Shown piece by piece: positions 10,511 through 20,435 of a DNA stretch of 64,000 nucleotides. Made by a program: the position numbers and the translations under genes. The DNA is from Trissonchulus latispiculum. Taxonomy: Eukaryota > Nematoda > Enoplea > Enoplida > Ironidae. The stretch is taken from positions 1-64,000 of the forward strand of contig JASAND010004386.1 of NCBI GenBank assembly GCA_030248195.1. Reading direction: 5' to 3'. Numbering within the stretch: position 1 is the first letter of the stretch; each line of letters starts with the position of its first letter. The notes under the pieces were generated by a model. That model did no database searches, was not told the origin of the DNA, and was given only the letters and a program-made list of their open reading frames with translations.

Positions 10511-11520
10511 AATACTCTTTACGACCCTTACGCCTTCTTGTTTTTATTACTTTTTCTACCCAATATGTGTCTGGTTCATCAACCCGTTGTACTTCAGCCT
10601 CATAGAATCCACCCTCAATCTCTTCTACTCCGTAATCTTCTAGGTGGTACATTGGTGGATTATTGGTACTGACCTTTCGTATTCGGAACGGTTCTTCTGA
10701 CCAGTTAGGCAAATAACCTTTATCGAACAATCCCTTTGCTTTACTTATTCAAACCATTTCTCCAAACTTCAGCTTAGTTGGCTTATTATTATTATTTGTA
10801 TTGTTATTTCTTCTTGTCTTCCCGTATAAAGCTTTTCTAACAGCTTCCATATTTTCTGGTTTAGATGCCTAAACAGGAGGCATACGAATACTCCGGTGAC
10901 GTGCATTATTGTAGTCACTGACGAGTTCGGGTAGTGCGTCAAAGTACCTGTAAGATCTTGCCTAGGTAAAGAATTTCCATATCTTTGTCGTGATTGTTCG
11001 GTTGAAACGTTCTACTAGACTGCACTTAATCACAGGATTATTACACGTGTAAAAGTTGACATGGTGGGTGTTTAGCAGCTTCTGGAAATCCTTATTGAAA
11101 AATTCTTTGCCTCTATCAGACTGAAGGTTAAGGGGTGATCGACCGCCTGCTAATATTTCCTGGAACGCTCTTGTCATCTCTATACCACCTTTACTCTTAA
11201 CGGGTAGTATCCAAGCGTACTTAGAAAAGGCATCAATACAAGTGAATAGATACTTATAACCATCAGTTTTCTCTGAAATCGATACCATATCTGCCAAGTC
11301 TATTTGCCATAGGTCGTCAATTGCTGATACAACATATCTCCTCGTGGGAAATTTGTGCCTTACAGGTTTATGGGTGCTGTAAGTATATTGTTTCTCCAAC
11401 CACTGACGTACCCTTGACTTTGAAATTCCATGTCTTTTCGCTTCCTGGTACACACGATTAATACCACCAAATGCTGCAGGACTTTTAGGGTCTTAGTAAA
11501 TATTTTCCAAACTTGTCTGT
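10428..11520 (-). pseudogene. Retroviral-type integrase with chromodomain
   Basis: The catalytic core lies at 11453-10962: first Asp in 'LWQIDLADMV', second Asp in 'LQSDRGKEFF', and Glu in 'CSLVERFNRTI', so the DDE triad is complete. The N-terminal 'AAFGGINRVYQEAKRHGISK' block typical of Polinton integrases is present, but a TAA at 11495-11493 replaces an expected residue there. The C-terminal part (10730-10428) has 'FDKGYLPNWSEEPFRI', then a chromodomain ('YWVEKVIKTRRRKGRKEYFV', 'KWLGYP'). A frame change lies between 10962 and 10730. The enzyme inserts the linear element DNA into the host genome, and chromodomains bind modified histones. Confidence 0.85.
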
Positions 11521-11536
11521 ATTCTACCAGTATTCT

Positions 11537-12034
11537 CTAGTGACGTTTCCATCTCAGTTTTCTAAGTGCTGATCTAAGTCCTTGTCCAGTCTGTGTACTT
11601 ATGTACCGTGGATTTCCGATAAGTTCACGTGGTACATTACTGTCCCTTAATGCCTTTGCCAGTATTTGCCAGCCTGTTGCAGGTGGTTTACTGGGTCTAT
11701 AGCGAATAAAGTTGTGAATCAGATAATATATTCTGGACCCAGGTACTGGTTGACATTGATATTCTATTTCACCTCGACCATTAACCTTGAGACTTGGTAT
11801 GCTCATGATATGTTCAATCAGATGCCTTCCCTTCTGCTGTACTGTTGGAGGTAGAGTAGATACTATGTCGGGATGTGCAGGAGTCTTTATGGTCATCTCT
11901 GTTGGTTTGTCCCGTAGTATTCTTCGTCGGAAGTCTGCCTGCTTAAACAGCTTGCTCTTGATATCTACTGGTAGTTTTGACTTGAGAACATTACTGGCCT
12001 CCTTCTCTAGTGCCCTACTATGTATGTTCATCAA
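11537..12034 (-). CDS. Conserved Polinton protein, function unknown
   Basis: An intact 165-residue product, rich in Lys and Arg at both ends. Features such as 'KGRHLIEHIM', 'NGRGEIEYQCQPVPGSRIYY' and 'PATGWQILAKALRDSNVPRE' resemble a protein commonly found between integrase and ATPase in invertebrate Polintons. I recognise the pattern from memory but know of no established function. It shares strand and tight spacing with its neighbours, and is probably a virion or assembly protein. Confidence 0.55.
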   Translation of the reverse strand: MMNIHSRALEKEASNVLKSKLPVDIKSKLFKQADFRRRILRDKPTEMTIKTPAHPDIVSTLPPTVQQKGRHLIEHIMSIPSLKVNGRGEIEYQCQPVPGSRIYYLIHNFIRYRPSKPPATGWQILAKALRDSNVPRELIGNPRYISTQTGQGLRSALRKLRWKRH

Positions 12035-12047
12035 AGTAGTCTGGTTT

Positions 12048-12136
12048 GACTAGGATTGAATATTCCATTGTTACTCGATCATCAATAGTACCAGTTTTTC
12101 TTATTTATGATTTTCTTTATCACATGTGTATGTATG

Positions 12137-12180
<44 letters not shown>

Positions 12181-12367
12181 CGTATGAGATTTCCGAGTAG
12201 TCCACTGACAATACCAGCAATTGGACCATGTAATGCTGGTAAGAATCCTCCGTGTTCTAGGATTCTGTTAAGAATTGACTAGGATTGAATATTCCACTGT
12301 AATACTCGACTATCAATAGTACCAGTTTTTATTATTTATGATTTTCTTTATCACATGTGTATGTATG

Positions 12368-12444
<77 letters not shown>

Positions 12445-12520
12445 CGTATGAGATTTCCGAGTAGTCCACTGACAATACCAACAATTGGACCAAGTAATGC
12501 TGGTAAGAATCCTCCGTGTT
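12048..12520. repeat. Tandem duplication of about 230 bp containing (ATT)n microsatellites
   Basis: Two direct copies, 12048-12276 and 12277-12520, start with 'gactaggattgaatattcca' and end with 'gctggtaagaatcctccgtg'. Each carries an interior (ATT)n run, at about 12137-12180 and 12366-12444. The second copy contains the 3' end of the neighbouring small Polinton gene (stop at 12441). The first copy is therefore a partial duplicate of that gene's end plus downstream DNA. Confidence 0.85.
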
Positions 12521-12776
12521 GGACTATGACCTTCTTCTTCTTCTTGAGACTTACTCTTTTCTTGCGTAGTGTCCTTAGAGCGTACTTATATCTGGCTAGT
12601 CTATCCTTATTCTTCTTTGATATTTTCACATTTCCAGATAAGACATTTTCAGCACAATCGCAAATGGCATTTATGAGATCAGGACTTCCATGCAGAATAA
12701 TTGCATCTCTTTGTTTGCGTCTTTTGCAGTGACACAAGAGCCGTAGTGTATCAATGTTTATTTCAAAACTATCCAT
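12441..12776 (-). CDS. Lys-rich small virion protein with hydrophobic C-terminus
   Basis: The 111-residue product has a very basic middle ('RKKRVSLKKKKKVI') and ends in a hydrophobic, Gly-rich tail 'GGFLPALLGPIVGIVSGLLG'. This combination is common to a small Polinton/adintovirus protein that has been compared with adenovirus core peptide X or membrane-active minor proteins. Such a tail could act on membranes during entry or bind capsid interiors. It is intact. Its last codons are duplicated in the 12048-12276 repeat, where the upstream coding part is missing. Confidence 0.55.
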
Positions 12777-12786
12777 GACTATATAA

Positions 12787-13446
12787 TTATTGCTTGTTTG
12801 TTTCAGTTTTTATGGAATATACATCTGTGTAAAGATCATCGGGAAATATGTGACCTCGTAGACGGAGTTTTTCTGGAGTGTTCTGATCCAAGTCTATCAG
12901 TAGGTATCCGTGAGGTCGACTAGTTGCACGGTCAAAGGCTTCCATAAAACCCTTCACTCTACCAGGATACATTTGTCTTGCAAGATTCATTGGTGTTATC
13001 TTATCTGCAGGGTTTTTCATCAGGACAATATACTGACTGTTTATCCTGTTAGTTCTCTGTCTATTGTAAAAGATGTCTTGATCAATGTTAACTACACTAC
13101 AGGACCAATGATGACATCCACGAGTGAACTAAATTAGGTTGCTGCTTAATTTCACTCATTAGATCATCAAGGACTACCAGTTTTGCATCGGGGTCTTTAA
13201 CATTTCCAGGTCAGGCAATCCCTTCACAAATTCTACCTGTGGAAGGTTATCATATGCTTCTTGCTACTCAGTATAACACCAAATTATCTTTTCAGGAGGT
13301 ACAGAGATCATTTCATCTGCATGTTGTACTAGTCTTGACACGAACGTTGTCTTTCCTGCTTTTGTTGGTGCCGCCACAATGCATGTGAACGGATGCTGAA
13401 ATTTCGGTGTCTTTACTGTTTCCATTATTAACCTACTTGTACACAC
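12787..13446 (-). pseudogene. Genome-packaging ATPase (FtsK/HerA-type)
   Basis: The N-terminal part (13446-13264) has Walker A 'APTKAGKTTFVSRL'. In the middle, near 13190-13150, a second frame holds Walker B 'KLVVLDDLM'. The C-terminal part (13020-12787) has 'QMYPGRVKGFMEAFDRATSR' and 'GYLLIDLDQNTPEKLRLRGH', a strongly conserved ending of Polinton packaging ATPases. The enzyme pumps element DNA into the procapsid. Frame changes separate the three parts, so this copy is not functional. Its order beside integrase and the small virion proteins is standard for Polintons. Confidence 0.8.
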
Positions 13447-13579
13447 AAAGTCTGTTTATATGAGTTTACTAGTCACAATTAATGCACCAATACACATCAA
13501 CAATTGTCATCAATATGTTTTCAATATGTCAATACGTCATTGTTTCTTCAGGTTCTAGTTTCTCATATATCCACATCTT

Positions 13580-13786
13580 CTATTTGACGTCCATCTCTTC
13601 GTCAAGGATCAATTCTTCCACAATTTCAACAGGTTCTTCTTGGATTAGCTGAGTCATATCCACATACAAAATTCTCCTCCATCGGATTCCAGGAATAGAA
13701 ATGATGATATTTTGTTTCGGGTATCTTGTGCATTTACGCTTATGATAGCGACTTAAACGGATCAGTGACTGAAGAGCCTTATACAT
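13580..13786 (-). CDS. Small protein of unknown function
   Basis: The 68-residue product is basic in its first half ('RLSRYHKRKCTRYPKQN') and acidic at the end ('EEPVEIVEELILDEEMDVK'). It sits between the ATPase and a putative membrane protein on the same strand. No family is recognised, and it may not be a real gene. Confidence 0.3.
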   Translation of the reverse strand: MYKALQSLIRLSRYHKRKCTRYPKQNIIISIPGIRWRRILYVDMTQLIQEEPVEIVEELILDEEMDVK

Positions 13787-13926
13787 CTTGAAGAGAGAGA
13801 AGTTGAGAAGAAGGGTTAAGAGTGACGATGAGAATTAGATGGATTCAGTCCCCTACTTAATGACTGTAGTGGTCATAAACTTGATCAGCTGTTAGACTGA
13901 CTGTTGATTATTTATTATGATAAATA

Positions 13927-14229
13927 TTATGTTGGACATTCAAAGTTTAGGCAATGATAGACGAATATCTTGAATTCACGGAACTTGTCAGCGGCGAGTG
14001 AGTATTCGTTCCAGCCATTATGGAGAAAAGTTGCTGTGTCAGTCGTCAGGCTGAACTGAGGAGGGAGATTACACTGGGTATGCCGTGACGATAAAATCGC
14101 TAATACAGTCGTAGACAATAAAAATTTTATGAGAAGGCATGCGGTTATACATGGAACTTTTCTGACCAATTGCTGCTTCGAATCTTTTAAACAGGACTGC
14201 TCGTCTTGGGAATTTGATCCAATATCCAT
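13927..14229 (-). CDS. Putative single-pass membrane protein
   Basis: The 100-residue product has one hydrophobic segment ('ITACLLIKFLLSTTVLAIL') at about residues 28-46, preceded by a short charged head and followed by a longer polar domain with several cysteines. That suggests a type II membrane protein. It is the first minus-strand gene left of the divergent TBP-like gene. No family is recognised. Confidence 0.4.
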   Translation of the reverse strand: MDIGSNSQDEQSCLKDSKQQLVRKVPCITACLLIKFLLSTTVLAILSSRHTQCNLPPQFSLTTDTATFLHNGWNEYSLAADKFREFKIFVYHCLNFECPT

Positions 14230-14484
14230 AGTCAGGATCTTAATCTATGCGAGATAACAATCCTTCTATGTGCTTCTTATTACCATAGAATCTTGATACT
14301 GTTCTCGTATCAGCCCTATTCCCATGTAATTTCCCAGTATAATTTTGTCTTGCTTGATAGCCGAACTTCACATGGCATAGACGTGTGGGGAGATTCTAGT
14401 ATTCCATAAACCCTTCATGGAGAGTAAATAAGTACTAAATAAGTAGTAGTAACGATATGTTGCTGATTGCGAAGAATATGCGTT

Positions 14485-14940
14485 ATGATTGTCAACGTTA
14501 TTCTTAATGGCCGTTTTGATAAACAACTTAGATTATCAGACATTCCTAACATTAAGCTGTACAAGGGATTTATTGGTGGTAGTTTGAAGCTTGAAGAGGC
14601 AACATTTCAACTTTTCCGGAGTGGTAGTTTTGCTTGTCTTGGATGCAGATCTGTCGAAAGGGCCAATCAATGTACAGTTCAACTAGCCAATAGCCTTGGA
14701 GTTGGAATTCTTCAACGTGGTAAAGTGGTTAATCTTGCCTCATCCTTTAGCGTTGGCAAGTGCATAGATTTGAACAGACTGGACAAGCACCTAAGGAATA
14801 ACTTTCAGGTATGCTATGAACCAGAACTTTTCAATGGACTTACGTGTAAAATTGATGGAGTAACAGCTCTGATTTTTCACACTGGTAAGGTCATTCTTAC
14901 TGGCGCTAAATGTTCACTTCACCTGCAATCTACTAAATAA
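14485..14940 (+). CDS. TATA-binding-protein (TBP)-like protein
   Basis: From the first in-frame ATG (14485) the product is 151 residues and contains two imperfect repeats like the TBP saddle. The second repeat is clearest: 'YEPELFNGLTCKIDG' followed by 'ALIFHTGKVILTGAK' (about residues 111-142), nearly the TBP consensus. The first repeat has 'FQLFRSGSFACLGCRS' (41-56), the equivalent of the LIF-SGK-TGAKS strand. The linker 'VVNLASSFSV' resembles the start of the second TBP repeat. Phenylalanines at positions 29, 44, 116 and 131 line up with the four that kink TATA DNA in TBP. TBP cores are about 180 residues, so this one is trimmed, mostly at its ends. It is transcribed divergently from the virion block. 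A role in element-specific transcription initiation is inference. Confidence 0.8.
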   Translation: MIVNVILNGRFDKQLRLSDIPNIKLYKGFIGGSLKLEEATFQLFRSGSFACLGCRSVERANQCTVQLANSLGVGILQRGKVVNLASSFSVGKCIDLNRLDKHLRNNFQVCYEPELFNGLTCKIDGVTALIFHTGKVILTGAKCSLHLQSTK

Positions 14941-15010
14941 ATCTGATAACTCTAGTCAATAAGAAGACTGACCCTTAGCACTAGCCTAGCCGCAGTATCC
15001 ATATCTTACC

Positions 15011-15379
15011 ATGTCTAACCACAGTCAGTTAAACGAATTCCTACAAAAGACCCTACGCCAACCACCACCAGTTCAGGTATGGACTACTGGTCGATGGGTT
15101 GCAGTCATGGTGATAGGCTGTAAGACCTGGACAAGTGCTCCACTACCACATCCACGTAACGCTATCGAGCAAGTTTCCGGCATGGTCTATGATGAACTAT
15201 GCCATATGGATAAAGAATCTCTCAGACGTGAGTGCGGTTTACCACCAAGACCTCATGTTCCAGAAATTGATGCTGTCAGGGATAAGATGAGAGATTTACG
15301 TTCCATTATGAAACATCACCAACGGATTCAAATCATTTATAATCAACTAGACAAATTGGAAGCTGAGATATTTGAATAA
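15011..15379 (+). CDS. Unknown protein with C-terminal coiled coil, beside the TBP-like gene
   Basis: An intact 122-residue product starts at 15011, 70 bp after the TBP-like stop and on the same strand. The N-terminal half includes 'VWTTGRWVAVMVIGCKTW'. The C-terminal third is charged and heptad-like ('DKMRDLRSIMKHHQRIQIIY', then 'LDKLEAEIF'), consistent with a coiled coil. No family is recognised. Its position suggests co-expression with the TBP-like protein, so it could be a partner. Confidence 0.5.
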   Translation: MSNHSQLNEFLQKTLRQPPPVQVWTTGRWVAVMVIGCKTWTSAPLPHPRNAIEQVSGMVYDELCHMDKESLRRECGLPPRPHVPEIDAVRDKMRDLRSIMKHHQRIQIIYNQLDKLEAEIFE

Positions 15380-15665
15380 TGTCTATTCTATTCTATTCTT
15401 CTATTATTTATCGTTCTACCAATGTTAGTCAATAACATTTCGTTTATTGTAAAACAGGTAATACATACAGCGCATATAATGATTAGTGTGATACAGTATT
15501 GCTATTAGTGTGGGGATACGATACATTCTGGTACATTCCACTGTTTAACCATACAATTTCCAATCCATTCAATGAAGGTGATTGAACGATTGTCTGGTGG
15601 TATGTTCCAAGCACTGTGATTACATCCTGCTTCGCCGCTGGTATCGTAGGGAGGTGACGTTAGAT

Positions 15666-16120
15666 TCAGCAATCATGTACTTGCTCTTGCTGAAAATCTT
15701 CCATGCAACTTCCTGGCTTCTCCGGTTCACTCGCAAACAACTTCGCCAGATTGTACTGTCCGGATTTGACCAATGAATCGTGAAGTAGGGATCCAACATC
15801 ATGCTGTTGTTTAATCTTTAGTAGGAGGCTGAAGGCACCTTCGTATTGTGATTCGGCCTTGATTGTGTCACGGAAATGCTTCGTCATGCGCTCGTGTTCC
15901 ACCATGTAGTCGGCAATTGGATTTGGCTCCATCTCATTGCATGGCAAGACCAAATTATCCGTAATCACTTTCTCAATTGGCGTTTCTAGAAACATACTGA
16001 AATAGTAGTAGACAAAAAATACACTGGCATAATGATATGTGATCAGGAAAATAACAATAGGAAAATATTACACTTACCATCAGATGTAATCATTAGATTC
16101 TTAAGATCCAGGATTGACAT
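15666..16120 (-). CDS. CARD-like (death-fold) protein, two exons
   Basis: The main exon (15985-15666) encodes a region with the pattern of a caspase-recruitment domain: a helix ending 'DYMVEHERMTKHF', then 'TIKAESQ', 'FSLLLKIKQQHDVGSLLHDS' and 'SGQYNLAKLF', which corresponds to the conserved end of CARD helices 4-6. A short first exon (16120-16078) starts at ATG and ends at a consensus donor GTAAGT. An acceptor AG at 15987-15986 restores the frame and makes a 92-bp intron. CARDs are adaptor domains of apoptosis and innate immune signalling, so a viral copy could block or redirect host signalling (inference). No premature stop is seen, unlike the structural genes. The alternative is another death-fold subtype (DED or DD). 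Confidence 0.6.
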
Positions 16121-16849
16121 GGTTGAATTCAATGAGCGAAACTAATGAGATAAGTAAATGAGGAAATAAGCTAAATAGATTTACTTTATATTAATTTTGC
16201 TGCATTCTTGTGCTAGGTTTCATAAAATATTTGTATTTTTGTAATTGGGGTTTTCAGGTGTTTTCAGTTGACTCTAGCCATATTGTAGTTATGATATGTT
16301 CCCTGATTTATTCTTCTTCAGTTATATTTATAGTCTAAATTTCGTTGAAGTCTTAATGTCTAGTTCATCATTTCTTCATAACATCTGCTCATCTCCATTG
16401 TCTTTTTTCACTTGAAGTCATTCATGAATTTTTCAAAACACTTATTTAAATGTAACGTCTTTTTTACATTTGTGGGTTTATCATTTTCGCTATGCAGTTG
16501 TTTGAGCGGAGGTTTTTCTGTTTAACAATTTGTTTCCCTGCCAGTTAACGGCAGCTGTAAACTATAGCTTTCAAAATTACTGATGCTGAAAATGTTTGTA
16601 AATAACTTTGCATTGATTACACCTGTGAGCTGGAATATTATAGTAAATACATTAAATTGAAGAATCACACATTCTTTTTTCATACTGTTGAAGAATTCAC
16701 ACAACAACTATTATGTGAATCTTAACCGAATCTTTCTTTTATTAATCTTCGCAATTAATCTTTCAAACCATTAATTTAATTATTAATTAATTAATGATGT
16801 AATCTTTCAGAAATCGAAAATTAGCCTATATCATTAATATTTAACACTC
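16121..16849. other. Intergenic right of Polinton 1
   Basis: A+T-rich sequence with no supported gene. It should contain the right terminal inverted repeat of the Polinton, but no partner to the left flank was recognised. Confidence 0.4.
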
Positions 16850-18260
16850 ATGGAATTGAAAATTAGCCTAAAACCCATTAATCATAACCTTTGAGGAAAT
16901 AGAAATTCTCCCATACAATTAGAGACTTGAGGAATTAGAAATGAGCCCATATAAAGCTCTCTCTTAACCTTATGAGGAATCTGAAATTCACCCACTTTAT
17001 GCAACTAAGTTTTCGGTTGTGTGTTTAAGTTGACACTCAAAAATATCATATACTTGAAGTAAAATATCGTTCACAAAACTAATAATAGTATAGCTCAATT
17101 ATATTCTCCATAGTCTTGTTCTGCTGCTTAATAATTCTACTGTTTTTGCAAATATATCTCACTGTGTGTTTGATTAATAGCATGTGTAACATTTCATGCA
17201 ATTCTCCTTATTTTTCATATTTTTGAATTCTTTAAGTCAACATCTGCTTCTTCATTTTTCAGTCAAGCATAATTAAACATCTGTCTTTTTATTCACCGAA
17301 AGAATTGCTCATTTAATGATGATGGTTTCCATGTTTGGTTTTAAATTGTTCGTGTAGTCTATTTAATTTCACTGCTGTTTCTTAGAAACTCATCTTCTTT
17401 AATTAGTCTGTAAGTTTATCACTAGCAAAATTTTTAAACCAAATGTAAAGTATCCCCATGACCAACCAGAAATTCACACAAACTCTCTAACCCATAAACT
17501 TTAGGATGTAACATTAAGCAATATAAGTAGTTGTTCCTACATAGGAATAAGGAATCAAAAATTAGCACAATTGTATTCATGCAAGTAAGCTTTTGAGGAA
17601 TTCTCCGAATAGTAATTAATAATATAACCTTAGTGGAATCCTATATTAGCCAAAAGTAATTATCACACAATCTTTGAGGAATCCAGTATTAGCCCAAAAC
17701 CCATTAATCATAACCTTTGAGGAATTAGAAATTCTCCCATACAATTAGAGACTTGAGGAATTAGAAATTAGCCCATATAAGCTCTCTCTTAACCTATGAG
17801 GAATCTGAAATTCACCCACATAAATTTCATGCAACTATTTTTTGAGGAATTAGAAATTAGTCCAAAAGTAATTAATCACACAATCTTTGAGGAATCCAGT
17901 ATTAGCCCAAAACCCATTAACCATTCATGCAATTAAGCTTTGAGGAATCAGAAATTAGCCCACATAATCTCTCTCTGTCTCAAGCTATGAGGAATTGAAA
18001 CTGCAACCAAGACTCATTAATCTTTCATGCAATTAAACTTGAGGAATTCTATATTAACCTAAAAGCTATTAAGTTTGAAGAATTGAAAATTAGCCCACAT
18101 CAATTTTGTGTAGTTAAGGATCTTGACACAATCCAAAAAGCAAACATAGGAATCCAAAATTAACCCAAAACATGTTAGACTTGAGGAATTAAAAATTTAC
18201 CCAAAAGCTATTAAGTTGAGGAATCCAATATTTACCCAAAGCCAATTAAGGAGTCCAAAA
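16850..18260. repeat. Degenerate minisatellite, unit about 45 bp
   Basis: The motif 'GAGGAATTAGAAATTAGCCC' recurs with variation, with successive starts for example near 17719, 17755, 17799, 17844, 17889, 17942, 17989 and 18032. A block of about 125 bp at 16868-17000 recurs almost unchanged at 17697-17822, so higher-order duplication occurred as well. A non-repeat stretch at about 17010-17580 interrupts the array. Confidence 0.8.
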
Positions 18261-19215
18261 GCAATTAATTTTATTTGGAAGCACAAGTCATTGAATTCAT
18301 ATAGAAATTAAAAGATTGTAGCTGACAGATGGTATGATAAGTCTGAAAGTTAATAGGCAGATTGTAAGAAAAAATTTTAAAATTAGTCACACTCTAACAC
18401 ACAGACAGATGTCACAAACAAGCCTAGTATAATTTGACATGTCAGATAGCTTAACCCATTAATTTTCTTTGACAGCCATTTGACAGCTAACTGTCATAAT
18501 TTGACAGGTGAATCCATAAATGGAATCCAAAATTAGCCCAAACAGGTCCCATTTCATCTTTCCTATACTACGTTAGCTATATACTATTTCTGAGTTTTTC
18601 GTTAAGAACATGTTAGCTTTGTGTTGAACATATTTGGAAATAATTTATTTATCTATCACAGCCTAGCACATGATAACCAAAAGTCATAACAAGTTACAAC
18701 TTTAGAGAAACAACTGGACGTGAAATGTTGATTGTATACATTACAATAAGTTGGAAGATTACGAGCTTACATTATTTTAATCTTAATGTTTAACTTATTA
18801 CTGTGAATGCAGATGATGTCAGTCAATCTTGCATGCCGCAAATGGTGTATGCGGAAAACGGGCCAGACTTGTGAGGGCTGAAACTTTCAGCGCGGGCTAG
18901 GAGGCGGGTGATCCAACGTCCAACTTTGGTATGTCTTTGTGTGTTTTCTCTTTTGAATCCCTTTCCTCTTTCCCTTTTTACGGTAAAATATGCAGTGGGT
19001 GTTGACTTGTCTGAATGTTTTTCTGTGCGAATGTATGTATAAGTCTCCCATAGATCCTAACGAAATGGCGTACAGATGTGATGTTGTTTGTATGCATGTA
19101 AGCCTATTTTCTGGTTCTTTTCAGCAATTTCTCTGGCCCCCTTTCCTTAAAAATACGTCCGAGACAGCCTTTAAGCCTAGGGTACCACGTCGCTGAGCGC
19201 TTTCCTCCTTTCCAC
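18261..19215. other. Intergenic, no gene seen
   Basis: A+T-rich at first, with repeated short 'TGACAG' motifs near 18380-18510. Near 18830-18920 it becomes more balanced in composition. No supported coding region. Confidence 0.4.
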
Positions 19216-19219
19216 TTAA

Positions 19220-20431
19220 GGGGGGGGGTCGCCGGGTACCAAATTTTATAGTCACCGATTTCGCTCATTTTTGGGTGTAATATACCCCCATATGTGTCCA
19301 AAAACAAGACACATTTTTAGAGTCCAGGGTCAATCCAGTTAAGAGATATTGCAGTCCAAATCCCTACAATTTAGTATTTACGCCACTATGCCTCGCTAAG
19401 GGCTTCGAAGACGTGTGCACATAGGATGACAAAAGACTACGGTATGGTCAATATATCAAATTAAAGCCTCTATCTTGGGCTATTTATTGCTGTGCAAATG
19501 ACAATGATACGTCAAGCAACGAGCTAGAAACGGCGATTGAACCATTTGATCAAGCTCCTTCCGACTGTTATTTACGTTAAACTTTAATGCGGCTTAACTT
19601 TCTCATACTGCTTTGTAGAGATTTGGTGCAAGAAGATAAACTGTTCAGAACATCGAGAGCTTCAATTTGGTATAAAATTTGGCTGTATTTGAAAACTTTG
19701 AAAATTTGCGATTTTTTGACACTAGGCCTCCGTCATCGGCATGCATCCACAGTTAAACACCAGCAATTGCAGTTAAATTTAGCGCACATCTTCCTTTCAT
19801 ATGTGCAAACTGGCACACCGAATTTGGTTGGAATAGCTAGGCTTTCACCCGACTTAATATGAACCATTATATTCAAAAAATTGAGAAAATGACGTATTTT
19901 TAGGCAAAACGCCAACGCGGCAACCAAAAGTATGAACTATCCACAAGTAGCAGCATAAATTTTGCGTATGGAAATTGAACCTCTATTTGTGTACTGTGTT
20001 AATATCTATATGCAAAATCTGTGCAGTAAACGGTTAGTTCAGGCCACGACGAAACATTTCTTTGGTGATGTTTTTGTAAGTCAAATTTGTGCAAAAACCG
20101 GCTTCACCCAACTTTGAAAATTTTTAGAAAATCGCTGAGCTAACACAAAAATACCTCATATAGATGTTAACACGCTACCTAGTCCAGATTAACATTTTGC
20201 CCAGCTATAGCTAGTTTTCTCTTGCGCAACGCTCAAACTTTTGGTTACCGCGAAATTTTCCTAACTTTTTCATTTTCCTATGTTTAACACATGCCACCTT
20301 TGGAGGACTATTGTGAATGATAGGGAAAGTTTTGCAACAAACGCAACTGTCTTGTTTTGGGGACCCATGGGGACTACAAAATATGTGAAAATGAGAAAAA
20401 TCGGAGATGGTCGAAAATTCGCGACCCCCCC
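19220..20431. mobile_element. Non-autonomous DNA transposon with TTAA target duplication (family A)
   Basis: The element is flanked by TTAA at 19216-19219 and 20432-20435. It has terminal inverted repeats GGGGGGGGGTCGC and GCGACCCCCCC. It is about 1.2 kb and has no transposase-like reading frame. TTAA duplications occur in Kolobok and piggyBac elements; termini beginning with G fit Kolobok better (inference). Confidence 0.65.
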
Positions 20432-20435
20432 TTAA

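Larger units (their letters stand above)
2911..16120. mobile_element. Polinton/Maverick (adintovirus-like) element 1, decaying
   Basis: The region holds the full hallmark set of a Polinton: protein-primed polymerase B, adenain-like protease, double-jelly-roll-type major capsid protein, penton-type minor capsid protein, retroviral-type integrase with chromodomain and an FtsK/HerA-type packaging ATPase. The structural and replication genes all lie on the minus strand from 14229 down to 2911. Two plus-strand genes and one spliced minus-strand gene form the right arm. Many genes carry frameshifts or nonsense changes, so the copy is inactive. Terminal inverted repeats and a 6-bp target duplication, typical of the family, were not identified; the boundaries given are those of the outermost genes. 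Confidence 0.9.

Noticed and set aside
12046..12732. Plus-strand frames with long poly-Tyr runs
   Set aside because: They are translations of the (ATT)n microsatellite and have no other coding character.
16850..18260. CRISPR-like array
   Set aside because: Repeats are degenerate, spacers are not unique and the context is eukaryotic.
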